64,000 nt of DNA from Epiperipatus broadwayi. Its lineage: Eukaryota; Onychophora; Udeonychophora; Euonychophora; Peripatidae. Position 1 is the stretch's first letter. Each line of letters begins with the position of its first letter. The notes under the pieces were generated by a model. The model ran no database searches. It had not been told where the DNA came from and was given only the letters and a program-made list of their open reading frames with translations. Positions 48,601-59,144 of the stretch are shown piece after piece. The stretch lies in the NCBI GenBank assembly GCA_028023455.1, contig JAQFVV010006200.1, positions 6,973,506 through 7,037,505 on the forward strand, given 5' to 3'. Position numbers and translations under genes: made by a program.

Positions 48601-49215
48601 TAAATTTACAGAGTATTTATTAAAGTGTCAAAATATAGGCTATTTATATTAATTTTCATATTCTATATTATTTTTTTACAAGCTGGATTCACAGCAGAGT
48701 GAATTCATTAACACTGGTTTACAATTCAATTTTAAATTTGTAAAATTGACTCTACCATTGTTTAATATTTAAAGTCAAATAAATTTAGCTTGGTTTAGCC
48801 ATTCAATTCCCAAAGGGATTTAAAATAGTGCTGTTTTAGTGTGTTTCGTTTTTGACTAAGTTTCTGTTCTGAAAATATTATTGCAAAAGTATAAATTTAG
48901 AAGTGCAGCCTATACACTATCTTATCCCAGGTTCATGGTGTGATTTTTATTGACAATATTTTAATTTAACTTTAGAATTTTAGCAAATCTTTTAATAAAT
49001 ATTTCATAATATATGTGCAGGTATAAGTAGATATTATACATATATGCGATTCTCAATGAAAACGAATCAATTGACTTCTTTTAAATAAATAATAAATTTA
49101 AAATTAAAAAAAAAATCTAAATTTTAAATATAGATATGCTGTAATATACATAAACCAATAATATATCACAGTCTGTTCTCGTATATATATATATATAAAA
49201 TTAGTTTCCAGCCAG

Positions 49216-49292
49216 TAACCACCTAAACATTCACAGTAAATATAGCAACCAATATTTCTAACTGCTGTCAAGGCAACCTTCACACCTTTTAA
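49216..49292. repeat. Dispersed copy of the 308-bp repeat core
   Basis: AACTGCTGTCAAGGCAACC, followed by CTTTTAATA, matches the TTGTTGTCAAGGC...TTTTAAC core of the repeat at 30398-31095. Only ~75 bp is kept. Confidence 0.5.
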
Positions 49293-49783
49293 TAGCTGAT
49301 ACATGTATAATGATGTTTATGTTGATACATGTGTACTCAAGGGAATTTTAAAGTTAACATAGATAGAGTTATGGGGTAAAACAGGTGAAACATATAGTCT
49401 GTAGGAATATATCGTTTCAATACTAAACAATATACTATGGAATTTGAAAGAATGTAAGTTATACATTTTTTAAAAATAATTTTGCTTAATTTTGATTAAA
49501 ATTGTAATGGTAACATACACCACAACAGTTTCATCTAACAATCAATTACCTAGTCTAGTAGTCTATATGTGCTGAAAAGAAATGCTTTTAATTAAGATTG
49601 TTGTTTTTTTTTAAATTATTTTTTATTAAGTTTTGCACTATTCTAAATTGGATTCATATTTTAAAAAGTATTTAATTAAAAATAATCAATTTAAAACAAA
49701 ACTGAACCAGGCAACTCACTATAAATGAAAAATTATTTAATATATCAAATTGGCTTTCCTTCTTGATGGAAACTTTTCAAGAT

Positions 49784-50115
49784 TTTTTTTTTGCACAGTC
49801 ACATGCTATATGATGTGCTACAGCTTCTTCTTTATTGAAGTCAGGAGTCTCTCAGTCACTATGCACAGAAAAACCTATTAGCCACCTTACTTTTACTTTT
49901 CATTCCCCACCCTATTTTTCTCTATCCTGCTCAATCCCATTCCCATGACATCATCTTTGTCCACTCTATGACCTTTATATCTAGATCCCCCTTATCTTCT
50001 TCCAATCTGAGCATAAAATCCAAGTGTCCACTTTCTATATAATCACTGTGTTTATATTCTTCCACAACTTCATTATTTGTACTTTTCTGCTTTTATGCCA
50101 TAACCAACTATCCTA
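49784..50115 (-). pseudogene. Coding-like relic ending in an A-tail
   Basis: The minus strand is GC-richer and purine-rich, reads NEVVEEYKHSDYIESGHLDF and then MLRLEEDKGDLDIKVIEW before stops, and in another frame ETPDFNKEEAVAHHIACDC. It ends in an A-run (49784-49793 complement). This could be a processed pseudogene or retroposon 3' end. I do not recognise the parent protein, and no target duplication was found. Confidence 0.3.
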
Positions 50116-50119
50116 CAAC

Positions 50120-50680
50120 AATTCAACCCAATGGACATTAATTATATTACATTACAATAAATATAATTAGTAAAATATATATATGTTTATAAAAAGGAGT
50201 CGTTATTTCAATCCTTTTTTTCCATATATATTGTAACCAGTTGTGTTACAGGTCATACAATAATGTAGTTGTGTGTGCCCATATATATATTGAAAAGCTT
50301 CTTACATCGGTATGAGTAATCGTTGCATAAAGTGTTAGGAGAGATGAGCATGCTAATGCAGTTAAACAACACTCATCATTATCAGCACTCTCACTCCATA
50401 CTATAGATTCAGGTCATAAAATTGATTTTTCTAGTATCAGAATCATATCCAGATGTGATAATCTCTACCAGTGCAAAATTAGAGAAGCCATTGACATACT
50501 TAAAAGGTGAGATTCTATCAATAAGTGAGATGATACATGCAAACTTCTTCCTATTTGGAAAGATTTTTTTAAAAAACATTCTTAAATTTAACATTTTTGC
50601 TATTGGTGGAACTTTAACATTTATTCAAATCAGTGATTATAGCACCTCTACAACCATTTTTCTACCTTTTATCACCCAGT
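50120..50680. other. Unresolved region with overlapping weak ORFs
   Basis: Opposed ORFs of 61 and 101 codons overlap here. The minus one follows CTTTCCAAATAG, a possible acceptor, and reads FSNFALVEIITSGYDSDTRK. Because the block abuts a PLE terminal segment and both strands are open, I treat it as probably repeat-derived. Confidence 0.3.
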
Positions 50681-50785
50681 GGATGACTTATGTGACCAAG
50701 TCGAAATGTCGTAATATTAATATTTAAAATTTTTTTAACACAGATGAACCCACAAAATATGTATTTTTTATATGTATAAAGTAAA
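50680..50785 (+). repeat. PLE pseudo-LTR-like segment
   Basis: GGATGACTTATGTGACCAAG, then TCGAAATGTCGTAATATTAA, then GATGAACCCACAAAATATG match the modules at 25960-26136. Confidence 0.55.
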
Positions 50786-51026
50786 TGTAAAAATAAACAG
50801 ACAAAAATTTTGTAGATATTTTTCTATCTTCTTGGAATATTAATAACTAGTAAAATGTTAAATGATTTTGGATTTCAAATAAAATTGTATTATAAATTAA
50901 ACATTTAAAAAAAGGTCGAATAAATATTTTTTTAAAATTCTGATTTTGAAATTAAAAAACAAGCACAATTTATTTTTGAAATCTTTTAATTAATGCTTGT
51001 ATCCAATTTTCTATCTACATAAAAAT

Positions 51027-51600
51027 GTGCAGGTCACATTTTTGGTACAATTTCAAAGTTGTTTTCAAGAGTAGCTTTTAATTAAAAGTGCTTTGGAAGG
51101 GATTAATATTGTTTTTAATCAAGAGAGATAAAAACTACTGCTTTTAAATTTGGTGTTTTTTGTCATCTCACAAGACTATAAAAGGGTTGGATAAAAAAAA
51201 TTATTTTAGTTTGGATAATCATTTTTTGGAGAAGAGTTGACAGCAATTAGCTAGACAGAAGAGTTTTTGAATAATATTTTGTAAGAACTGGTCAGAAGAA
51301 TTGTCTAGTTTGCAGTAGTTGGTAGTTGTAGCAGAATGACTAGTTGCAGAGCTCCTTTCCAGAATTATAAAAAACTACAATGAAGATCTAAGAATGCAAG
51401 CAGGGCAAGTCCAGAAGCAGTCTACTAGTTCTATGTACTTGAGTTTTGATTCACATGTAACAAGACAGCTTACTGTCCTGAAGCCCATCAAGCCCAGACA
51501 GAAGGGAGATAACTGCAGACCAACTTACCTGGACTATACCTATCTCAATGATGACAATCAAAGACCAACTCAACAATAAAATCCCATCAGTTGATGAAGA
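51027..51600 (+). promoter_or_regulatory. Promoter-like island or solo LTR candidate
   Basis: A TATA-like CTATAAAAGGG at 51177-51187 is followed by ~400 bp of GC-richer sequence, a 61-codon ORF (51394-51579, reading KPRQKGDNCRPTYLDYTYL) and an AATAAA near 51575. TATA box, transcribed-looking body and polyadenylation signal in 400 bp would fit a solo LTR or a short gene 5' region. Clear TG...CA ends and a target duplication were not found. Confidence 0.3.
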
Positions 51601-51604
51601 TGTT

Positions 51605-52800
51605 ATTATATATGCTGTTTATCTATACATGCAAGGAACCACAGATCAACACATTAGCATTGTATTTATATAAAAAGCAACTGATGAGTTGTTTCAAATA
51701 ATTTAAATAAATCATGTAAATAATATTTTAATAGGCGATATATATATATGTAATGATATTAGTTTAAAATCATTTATTAACTTATTCACTGGTGATTAAT
51801 TTTATTGGCCGAGTGAAGTAAAACTCTAAACTTCTAATTGGTCAACTCATAAACTCAAGCATCAAAATATATTCATCTTTTAATATTACATTCACTTTAG
51901 TTTCATTTGTAAAAAGTATATTAATAATTTGTCAAGTTAGGAAAGTGAAAGAAAGTTTTTTCAAAAATAAATTTTTTTTTATTTATAATTAGAAAAATAT
52001 TAGATAGTGGCAAATTTAAAATGAACAAAGTAACCGACCAAAAAGTTTCATGATGCCAGTGATTTTTTTGTCAATCCTACGTGTGTGGAAAAGTAAATAA
52101 TTTTTGCTAAACTCTTAACTATTTTCCTAAAATAATTTTATTTTTAACACATTTTATCAAAATAATTTGTAATATGTCAAAAAATAATTTTAAATTGGTC
52201 TAAAACATTTGTTTATCACTTTTGAAATGAAAGAAAAGAAATCATAATGCTTAGTTATTGACAATCCATTTTCTTTGTTGTTGAAAGATAACAGCCAATC
52301 AGAATCAAGAATGGGCAATGCTGCATCTTTTGTTAGACCTTTAATGACAGTTTTATTGATTTTTTTCTTTGTAAAATAATTCAAGAGAGAGCAGCATCTT
52401 ACAAAACTTTTTTTAACCTTTAAAAAAAGTGCAAAAACTTTTTTTCCCGTTAAAAATAACAAAAATAGACGATTTAAAAGCAAAATCTCAAGTTAACTTG
52501 AACTTGGCCTGTAATGAGTTAAAGAAGAAAAAAAAGTTTAAATTTATATTTTTAAATTTAAAAAATGTTATAATTAAGAGTCAAGAATAATTTATTGACA
52601 GTCCTTTTTTTTAAAAAAAAAGAGATTTCCAAAAATCTTTTAGACTAAAAAAGAAAGACATTTTAAATTTAAAGATAGTCATAATTAATCAACAATCACC
52701 TGTTCAAAATTGACTATATTTTTTTAGAAAAAAAAAACTGTTATGAAGAAATTAAATATGATTCATATTTTTATATATATACTTTCAGTATTGAATCAAT
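51605..52800. other. AT-rich stretch, nothing recognised
   Basis: The minus 97-codon ORF at 52190-52483 has AT-rich composition and no recognisable motif. Confidence 0.45.
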
Positions 52801-52807
52801 TATGAAA

Positions 52808-53040
52808 AATATAATTTTATTATTGTGATAAATTAAAATATATAATATAAATATCAATGTGCACATACCTTCCTATGCACACAACATATATGTTAAATCA
52901 AGAATTAATTATGTATTATAAAATTAATAATTTTATTGTGACAAAAATTAAATATATGATGTAGACATCAGTGTGTGCCTGTAATTCAATATGCACACAC
53001 ATGTATGTTAAATATATTATTGAATATGTATAAAATTGAA
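52808..53040. repeat. Degenerate tandem duplication, ~115-bp unit
   Basis: Two successive blocks share TTTTATTRTTGTGAYAAA, AATATATRATRTARAYATCA, a CACACA-type patch and CATRTATGTTAAAT in the same order. Confidence 0.6.
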
Positions 53041-53044
53041 TTTA

Positions 53045-54440
53045 ATTTATAGATTATGACAATTCAAATTTTTATATTAAATAATAAATTACACCAAACA
53101 TTGGCATGATGATATGTATAACTTAGTATGAGGTATTTTTTATCATTTAACTTAAAATGATAATCATTATTGTATTTTAAATGCTAATTTAAATATATTC
53201 ATATAAGAGGAAAATGCGCATCTGTGCACCTATATGAAACATATATATAAATCATAATGTAATAACTTAAATTTTGTCTATTAATCATGAAAGCTACAAG
53301 GTGATAATTTTTTATTATTGTATGTTAATCAAAATCAGAAAAGTTATTTGGTATGGGTATACCCTTATTCTAAAGACCTTAATATTTTTTTGTTGTTAAT
53401 AAACTTATTTAATTGCTAAAATTATTCCAGTGAATTTTAATTCTAAATATTTTTAGAATATTATGTAAATCATCATCTTTTGGTCATAGTTACAGTAATA
53501 GAGCTTATATTCTCTGAGCTAGATCTGAGTATAATGGTCTGATATACAAATAGGGAAGTACTTGATGCTTGGGCATTCCAGTATGACATTATCCTGGTTT
53601 TGTCATGAGAATTATATTCTTCAAAGTCCATGCACTACATTTAATTTAGTTTAGTTTATTAGAATTTATGTTTATAGTTGACCTGTACATTAATGTTACT
53701 AAGCGGTCAGAGCATTGATGATGATCAGCATATTTTATATCCAGCATTACTGTTTTTATGTTTATGTATTCTAATGGATGAGCACTTAGATTGGTGCATC
53801 CAAATTAATGGTATAAATAATTGCCTCAAGCTGGAAAATGCTAAATAATTGGCCTAGTCTACAGTAAACTCATTTCAAATCCAGACACAAGATGGAGTGT
53901 TGACTTATTATAGTGATTTATTTTGATTGTTGATTATTTATGATGATGGATGATTTTTACTTATTTATAATGCTATTTGACATATAGTTAATTATACTTT
54001 TAATTGCTCTAAGGATTTAGCTGGCTGATCTCTCAGAGATCTTATGATCTCATGTTCTTTAAAATATAAAATTTCTTATAAATTTTTGGATATTTTCTAC
54101 CATTCCATTCTTCACACCAACCTGATTCCCCATCCTGCTATAATATATATACATTTACAAAATCTAAAAATAATAATAATATTTTCTTTTTATAATAAGT
54201 TTAATCATTTTTATGTATATATAACTAATTATATATATATATATAAATTGCAATCCAATCACAATAATCCATTAACCCAGAAATCAGACCAATCTCTCAG
54301 ATCTTAGATACATTAGGAACATACACTTTGTCAACAATTCATATAGCACATATAATCATTCATCCTTTTATGTCTTTGATTATATAAACTGTGATAGAAT
54401 TTTAATTAACAAAAAAAAAAAAACTAAAACATTATGGTTA
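53045..54440. other. AT-rich stretch, nothing recognised
   Basis: A (TA)n run lies near 54230-54245. No gene signal. Confidence 0.45.
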
Positions 54441-54452
54441 GGGTTTATCTAG

Positions 54453-54632
54453 AAATAATGTGTTTATAAAGTTGAAATGTCACATGCTATATAAATTGCT
54501 TGATGAAGTGTAAGCCTCTAATTTATCTATGGTCTGAGTGACAAATAATGTGTATATAAAGTTGAAATGTCACATGTGCTATATGAATTGCTTGACAAAG
54601 TGTATGGTTCTAATGTATTTATGGTCTGATAG
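54453..54632. repeat. Tandem duplication, 90-bp unit, two copies
   Basis: AAATAATGTGTTTATAAAGT starts the first unit at 54453 and AAATAATGTGTATATAAAGT the second at 54543. Both contain TTGAAATGTCACATG and end in TATGGTCTGA. About 85 percent of positions look alike by eye. Confidence 0.85.
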
Positions 54633-54639
54633 TTTTGGT

Positions 54640-55550
54640 CTAACTTCTGAGCTGATAGATGGTTGTGATTGAATTGCAAGCATGATGTAACTCATTGGAG
54701 GCTTCTATTCAGTTACATATAATCTGAGTTATTTATTTATTTATATAATTATATTTTTGTAATGTAATGTAAATAATATCCATTATGTAGAGTTGTGGTA
54801 TGGTAATGAGTTTTGTGATTGCATTAAAAAAAATCTTGAAAAAGTTCCATTAAGAAATTTGATGTATTAAATTTTTTTTATTTATTTATGGTGAGTTATA
54901 TGCTTCAATTTTGTTTTAAACTGATTATTTTAAATGTTATATATAAAAGGGAACATTATGGACAAATTTTAACATTGAAATTTGATCATTTAAAGTATAT
55001 AGAGTATTTTTAAAATTTGCACATTTAATATTTTGTCATTTTGTAATTTGCATATTCTCATAGCTTGCTTGAATTAGTGCAATGATGTGATGGATCGAAA
55101 AACTAAGAATTCATGAATCACAATTCAACCTGTTATTTCTGGGCTTAAATGTCTTATGACTATCTAAGCAACAAATCATTCGATTTTTTTAGTTAGTGAA
55201 AAAATAAATACAAATGAATGATTTATATTCAATACTAGTTTTAGATATATTTAAAATTTATATTTATTCATATGTTGAAGTATGTGGGGGTAAAATTAAA
55301 GTTTTATGTATATCTAAAATATTATTCATGGAAAAAAAGAAGGAAGTCAGATTATTGACATCATGTAGTTGTATGTAATAATAATAGATTTATTAAACTT
55401 TAATTACATTTAAAGTTTATATTTGGGATAAAAATGAAATAATAATCTGTAATCTAATAAATAATTAGTGATAATCATTTATGTATAGATCTAGTAGGGA
55501 CATTGTCAAATATGTGAGTACAAGAAATTTTATATCTATAGCTAACTGAC
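54640..55550. other. AT-rich stretch, nothing recognised
   Basis: No coding motif until the PLE fragment that follows. Confidence 0.45.
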
Positions 55551-55554
55551 TAAT

Positions 55555-55917
55555 AAATAATTCCAAAGATAAAATAGAAAAATATCAAGCCCCTCATATG
55601 GTCTATAAAATAGCATGCCCTCAATTAGGCTGCCAGGCATCTTACTACGGTGAGACTCGGGCTAACATTAACACAAGAATTTACCAACACAGGTATGCAT
55701 ACAACAGGCTTATAAATAAAAATGAAGGAACATCAATTTTCTGGGATCACCAAGTAGCTACAGGAATGTGTTCAAACCCAGTTCTGCCCAAATAATTTGC
55801 ACAGAGAAGAATGATGCCTAAAGAAAGGTCAAAGAAGCTTTTCACATAGCAAACGATCTCATTGCCATTAATAGAAGAGAGGCATTCTTTGCTCTCTCCA
55901 AACAATAGACTAATTAA
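55555..55917 (+). pseudogene. PLE GIY-YIG endonuclease fragment
   Basis: HMVYKIACPQLGCQASYYGE, then TRANINTRIYQHRYAYNR, gives the GIY-YIG core: the VYKI strand, a YYGET version of the YIG motif, and the conserved Arg in NTRIYQH. The first frame continues to DHQVATG. A frameshift near 55765 then leads to VFKPSSAQIICTEKNDA, a stop, RKVKEAFHIAND and NRREAFFALSKQ, a second stop, and a final stop at 55915-55917. It aligns with 26867-27040. In a live element this domain would nick DNA to prime reverse transcription. It is 5' truncated and dead. Confidence 0.88.
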
Positions 55918-56101
55918 AAATTCAAGCTCATTTGCATATGTGTACAATAAATTACAACAGTCTTCATTCATAAAGCTAAGAGTACGAGATTAAAATACTA
56001 AATCTCAAAAGTGCTAAGTAGGCATATTAAACATTATAGTATAATTACAGCTTCACTAATGCATGTAAAAAAATTGCATATGTATAATTAAGTTATATTA
56101 A

Positions 56102-56226
56102 GATTCCGAAAAAACTTGAACTGAGTCGAGCAACTATAAAAAGATATAACTATATATTCTACCTTAATAGCACTGAGTTAACTTTCATAGTGGCTTGATT
56201 CAGAATCAAGTTTTTTCAGAATATTA
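56102..56226. repeat. Short imperfect inverted repeat
   Basis: AGATTCCGAAAAAACTTGA near 56101 pairs with TCAAGTTTTTTCAGAAT near 56206. It lies in the 3' neighbourhood of the PLE fragment. The remainder up to 57085 holds only AT-rich DNA with an (AT)n run near 56374-56391. Confidence 0.5.
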
Positions 56227-57093
56227 GATTAATTAAGTTATAATAAAATTATAATTTTGAATTCGTTTTAATATTTTAAACTTTAACAATTTTATAAAAT
56301 AATAAGGATCAAGTTGTGTAATATAATTATAAACTTATTTTTAAGTTTAACCATCTTTATTTAATAATAAATACATTATATATATATATATTGTGCAGGG
56401 GGGAGATATAGGATTTATATAATCAAACTTATTATAAATTAAGGAGAACTGTGGCTATATCACAAACTCACATACATATGAGTAAAGCTAATATTTAAAG
56501 GCTTAGAAATATGTATTTGTAATTTTGATTTTTGTTTTTTTTTTTTAAAAAAAAGAAATGCCAAGATGTATTTATAATTTTAAAATTTTTTTTGTTTGTT
56601 AAAGAAACGCTAAGACATTTATTTACAATTTGTGATTCTGTATTTATTTATTTTTTGAGTGTTTACGAAGTAAATGTAAAAAAGGAAAATTTGAAATGTT
56701 ATCATTTAAAAATAATTTTAAGATTGAAGTTTTAATGGTTATTTTTTTCTTCAGTCACATTTGAAGAAGAGAGGGGGGGGTATTGTCTTAAATTTAAAAA
56801 AAGCCTAAAGGCATTTTTGTTTCCTGTCCATTCTAAAATAATTTCAACTGGACAAAAGAACTTGTTTAAACTTGTGATGATGCAAGAGAGGAATGACCAA
56901 AAGTTAAGTGAAATGTTTTTTTTAAACTTCAATTATGTATAATGTAATTACTAAAAAGGAAAAAGTTGTTATCATACATTAAAATTTTCATTAGTCATAT
57001 TGTGGTCTGAATGGAGATAGAAAACTAATTGGAAATAAAATTCTTGAGAGCACTTAGGCGATTGCATTGGAATGTTTCGTGAATCATCTAAAC

Positions 57094-57581
57094 CAGGGGT
57101 GGGCAAATAGCAGCCTGAGGGCCACATGCAGCCCTCTAAGAGTTTTTATGTGGCCCTCCAAGACAATCAGGAAAATCCATCTTGAACTGAGATTTCCTTC
57201 CTGTGCATGACCGAAGATTCATCTCTTATTTTCCACTAGGATGGCCACATCAATACACATGCACAGTGTAGATACTATGTGCAGGGCTTTTCCAGTTGAT
57301 CTAGTTAATTTCAATTTTGTCTTTGCATTAGCAAATATATACATTTCCAACTTTAGTGAAACCATGAACCCTCCAAAAAAATCGGTGATGAATGTTATGT
57401 GTTTAATAAAGAATGAACAAACAAATATTTCTTTGGTAATACAGGGAATAAAGCAGTGTGTTTATTGCATCATGAAAAAAAGGTGCGGCCCTCCGCTAAC
57501 CTTCACTTTTACGAAGTGGCCCCCGATGTGGCCCTCCACCAACCTCTGTGGCCCTCAAGCCAAAACAATTGCCCACCCCTG
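57094..57581 (+). mobile_element. Non-autonomous hAT element, 488 bp, 8-bp TSD
   Basis: The ends are CAGGGGTGGGCAA at 57094-57106 and its exact complement TTGCCCACCCCTG at 57569-57581, with further subterminal similarity (TGAGGGCCACA). The exact 8-bp target duplication ATCTAAAC lies at 57086-57093 and 57582-57589. Inside, about 57361-57480 looks like the N-terminus of a GTF2IRD2/ZBED-like hAT transposase (NPPKKSVMNVMCLIKNEQTN, then GNKAVCLL in the next frame). The 3' terminal region follows directly, so this is an internal-deletion derivative that depends on a transposase from elsewhere. Confidence 0.93.
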
Positions 57582-57599
57582 ATCTAAACCAATTAGTAA

Positions 57600-58190
57600 A
57601 ACCAAAAAAAAAGATTTAATTAATTAATTTTTCTTTCTTGGAGGGGTACTCGAATTGAGGAGTATTGAGTAGATATGTATATCTGTTCTGAAGTTGCGAG
57701 AGGGGGTTCATTTTTGTTTTTTGAATGCAAATCTTATTGGGAGCCTAATTCTAATTTTAATGTTAATCTAATGCTGTCTTTGAAACCATTCGAAGTCTTT
57801 CAACTTTTCGATTAATCATGCTGATTCTGAGTCATTCTAATCCATGAGATTTATTTTAATTCCAATTCATTCAATCATTCTGAACCAATGGATTTTAATT
57901 CACGCAGTCACTCAAACAACCATTGAGCTATTCGACAGTTAACCAATCAGCAAGTCAACAATTTAAACATCGGACAATTAAGTGGTGTAGGATAAAAATC
58001 AAACAGTTATCTAGCTAGCTATTGGAAAGCTAAATGATGAGCAGATGATTATTCTGCCAGTTACTCAGTTAAGGTCGATATAAGTTCAAATTGCAACATG
58101 CCAGTGATGCCAGTAATTAATCTGGTGTTTGTAAAACAAGAAAATACTATCTATAATGCATAACTTTTGTCCAGCTGAAAAGAAACCCAA
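57600..58190. other. AT-rich stretch, nothing recognised
   Basis: Slightly less AT-rich than average, no open frame of note. Confidence 0.45.
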
Positions 58191-58198
58191 AATCCTAC

Positions 58199-58283
58199 CT
58201 AAAGATGCAAACCAAGCACTTTCCTGCCTGTAGAATGATTATGGGGTAGATGCCCACTTCAGCGCATCTGTCCAGCTCCTCTT
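58199..58283 (-). CDS. Candidate internal exon, unknown protein
   Basis: On the minus strand TTCTTTTTGGATGGCAG (acceptor) and CTTTAG/GTAGGA (donor) bracket 85 bases. One frame reads EELDRCAEVGIYPIIILQ, then AGKCLVCIF. The IYPIII strand after an amphipathic helix loosely resembles guanylate-kinase-like domains of MAGUK scaffold proteins, but this is too short to claim. It could also be chance. Confidence 0.3.
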
Positions 58284-58439
58284 CTGCCATCCAAAAAGAA
58301 TGTAAACACCAAGATTCAAACACCAAGTGATGATGATGAATTCCATGAAATTGTGCTGCCTTCAAGTCCAGCTTTTGCCACAGTAGATAAATAGATATAT
58401 AGCCCACTCAAAACCCAGGGAAGGGTATTTTGTTTATTT

Positions 58440-59000
58440 TGTTTTAAATTTAATACACATAATTTCATAAATAGATATCTCATGTACATACGCACATCAA
58501 TACACATTTTATGTAACTCATTAATTTTTTTTGTTTGCTTAATGCATGTGTAAGTTTATAATCCACAGACCACTATCTCTCATGTATTAGTTATTCAGTC
58601 CATCTTTTTTTAAGAAAGAAATTTTCCTTTATTTATTCTAATGCTTGCTTTATTAAGTATTTCTTTTATGATTATATTGTTTGTTTTATTAAAATGATTT
58701 ATTTAGTTATTAACATTCATTTTGTATATTTATTCAGCCTTGGGGTGTTAATTTTATTATCATATTATAAATGATATGGGATAATGGGCTAATAAAAGAT
58801 TTTTTTTATGATTCTGAAAGTGACTACTATTATATATTTTTGTTCTTTTTGTCATTTACTTTCTCTAACCAAATTATTAATTAATTGTGCGTGTTTTCCG
58901 ATCCCCATTCTTTTAACTGAGAATAGAGTACACTGAGCTAGCAAATGGGACACCATCTTATCGAACTTAAATCTTTATTTATCATGAGGATACTTGTTTA
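58440..59000. other. AT-rich stretch, nothing recognised
   Basis: A TTTA-rich run near 58995-59012 supplies AATAAA signals on the minus strand. Confidence 0.45.
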
Positions 59001-59016
59001 TTTATTTATTTATTTT

Positions 59017-59140
59017 TTAATAATTATTTATCTTCATATATGCCAAATAATAATTGAACTTGCACATCCTTTCAGGATGAGAATTAATTTTTCTTCTGGG
59101 AGTGGCATGACGAGTTGGTTTAGAGTCATCCCCCAAAGAT
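59017..59140 (-). CDS. Candidate terminal coding exon, unknown protein
   Basis: A tract ending GATTGATTCTTACAG precedes an open frame SLGDDSKPTRHATPRRKINS, then HPERMCKFNYYLAYMK, and a stop at 59017. Repeated AATAAA words follow within 25 bases. The basic, Pro/Arg/His-containing composition is unlike the background. I do not recognise the protein. A second frame through the same bases is also open, which lowers confidence. Confidence 0.3.
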
Positions 59141-59144
59141 CTGT

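Noticed and set aside
50409-50727. Opposed ORFs as a possible terminal exon
   Set aside because: Both strands are open, there is no polyadenylation signal, and the block abuts a PLE terminal segment.
55747-55971. 74-codon minus-strand ORF
   Set aside because: Antisense shadow of the PLE fragment at 55555-55917.
57241-57582. 113-codon ORF as an intact gene
   Set aside because: It runs through the terminal repeat of the hAT derivative; only its middle is transposase-derived.
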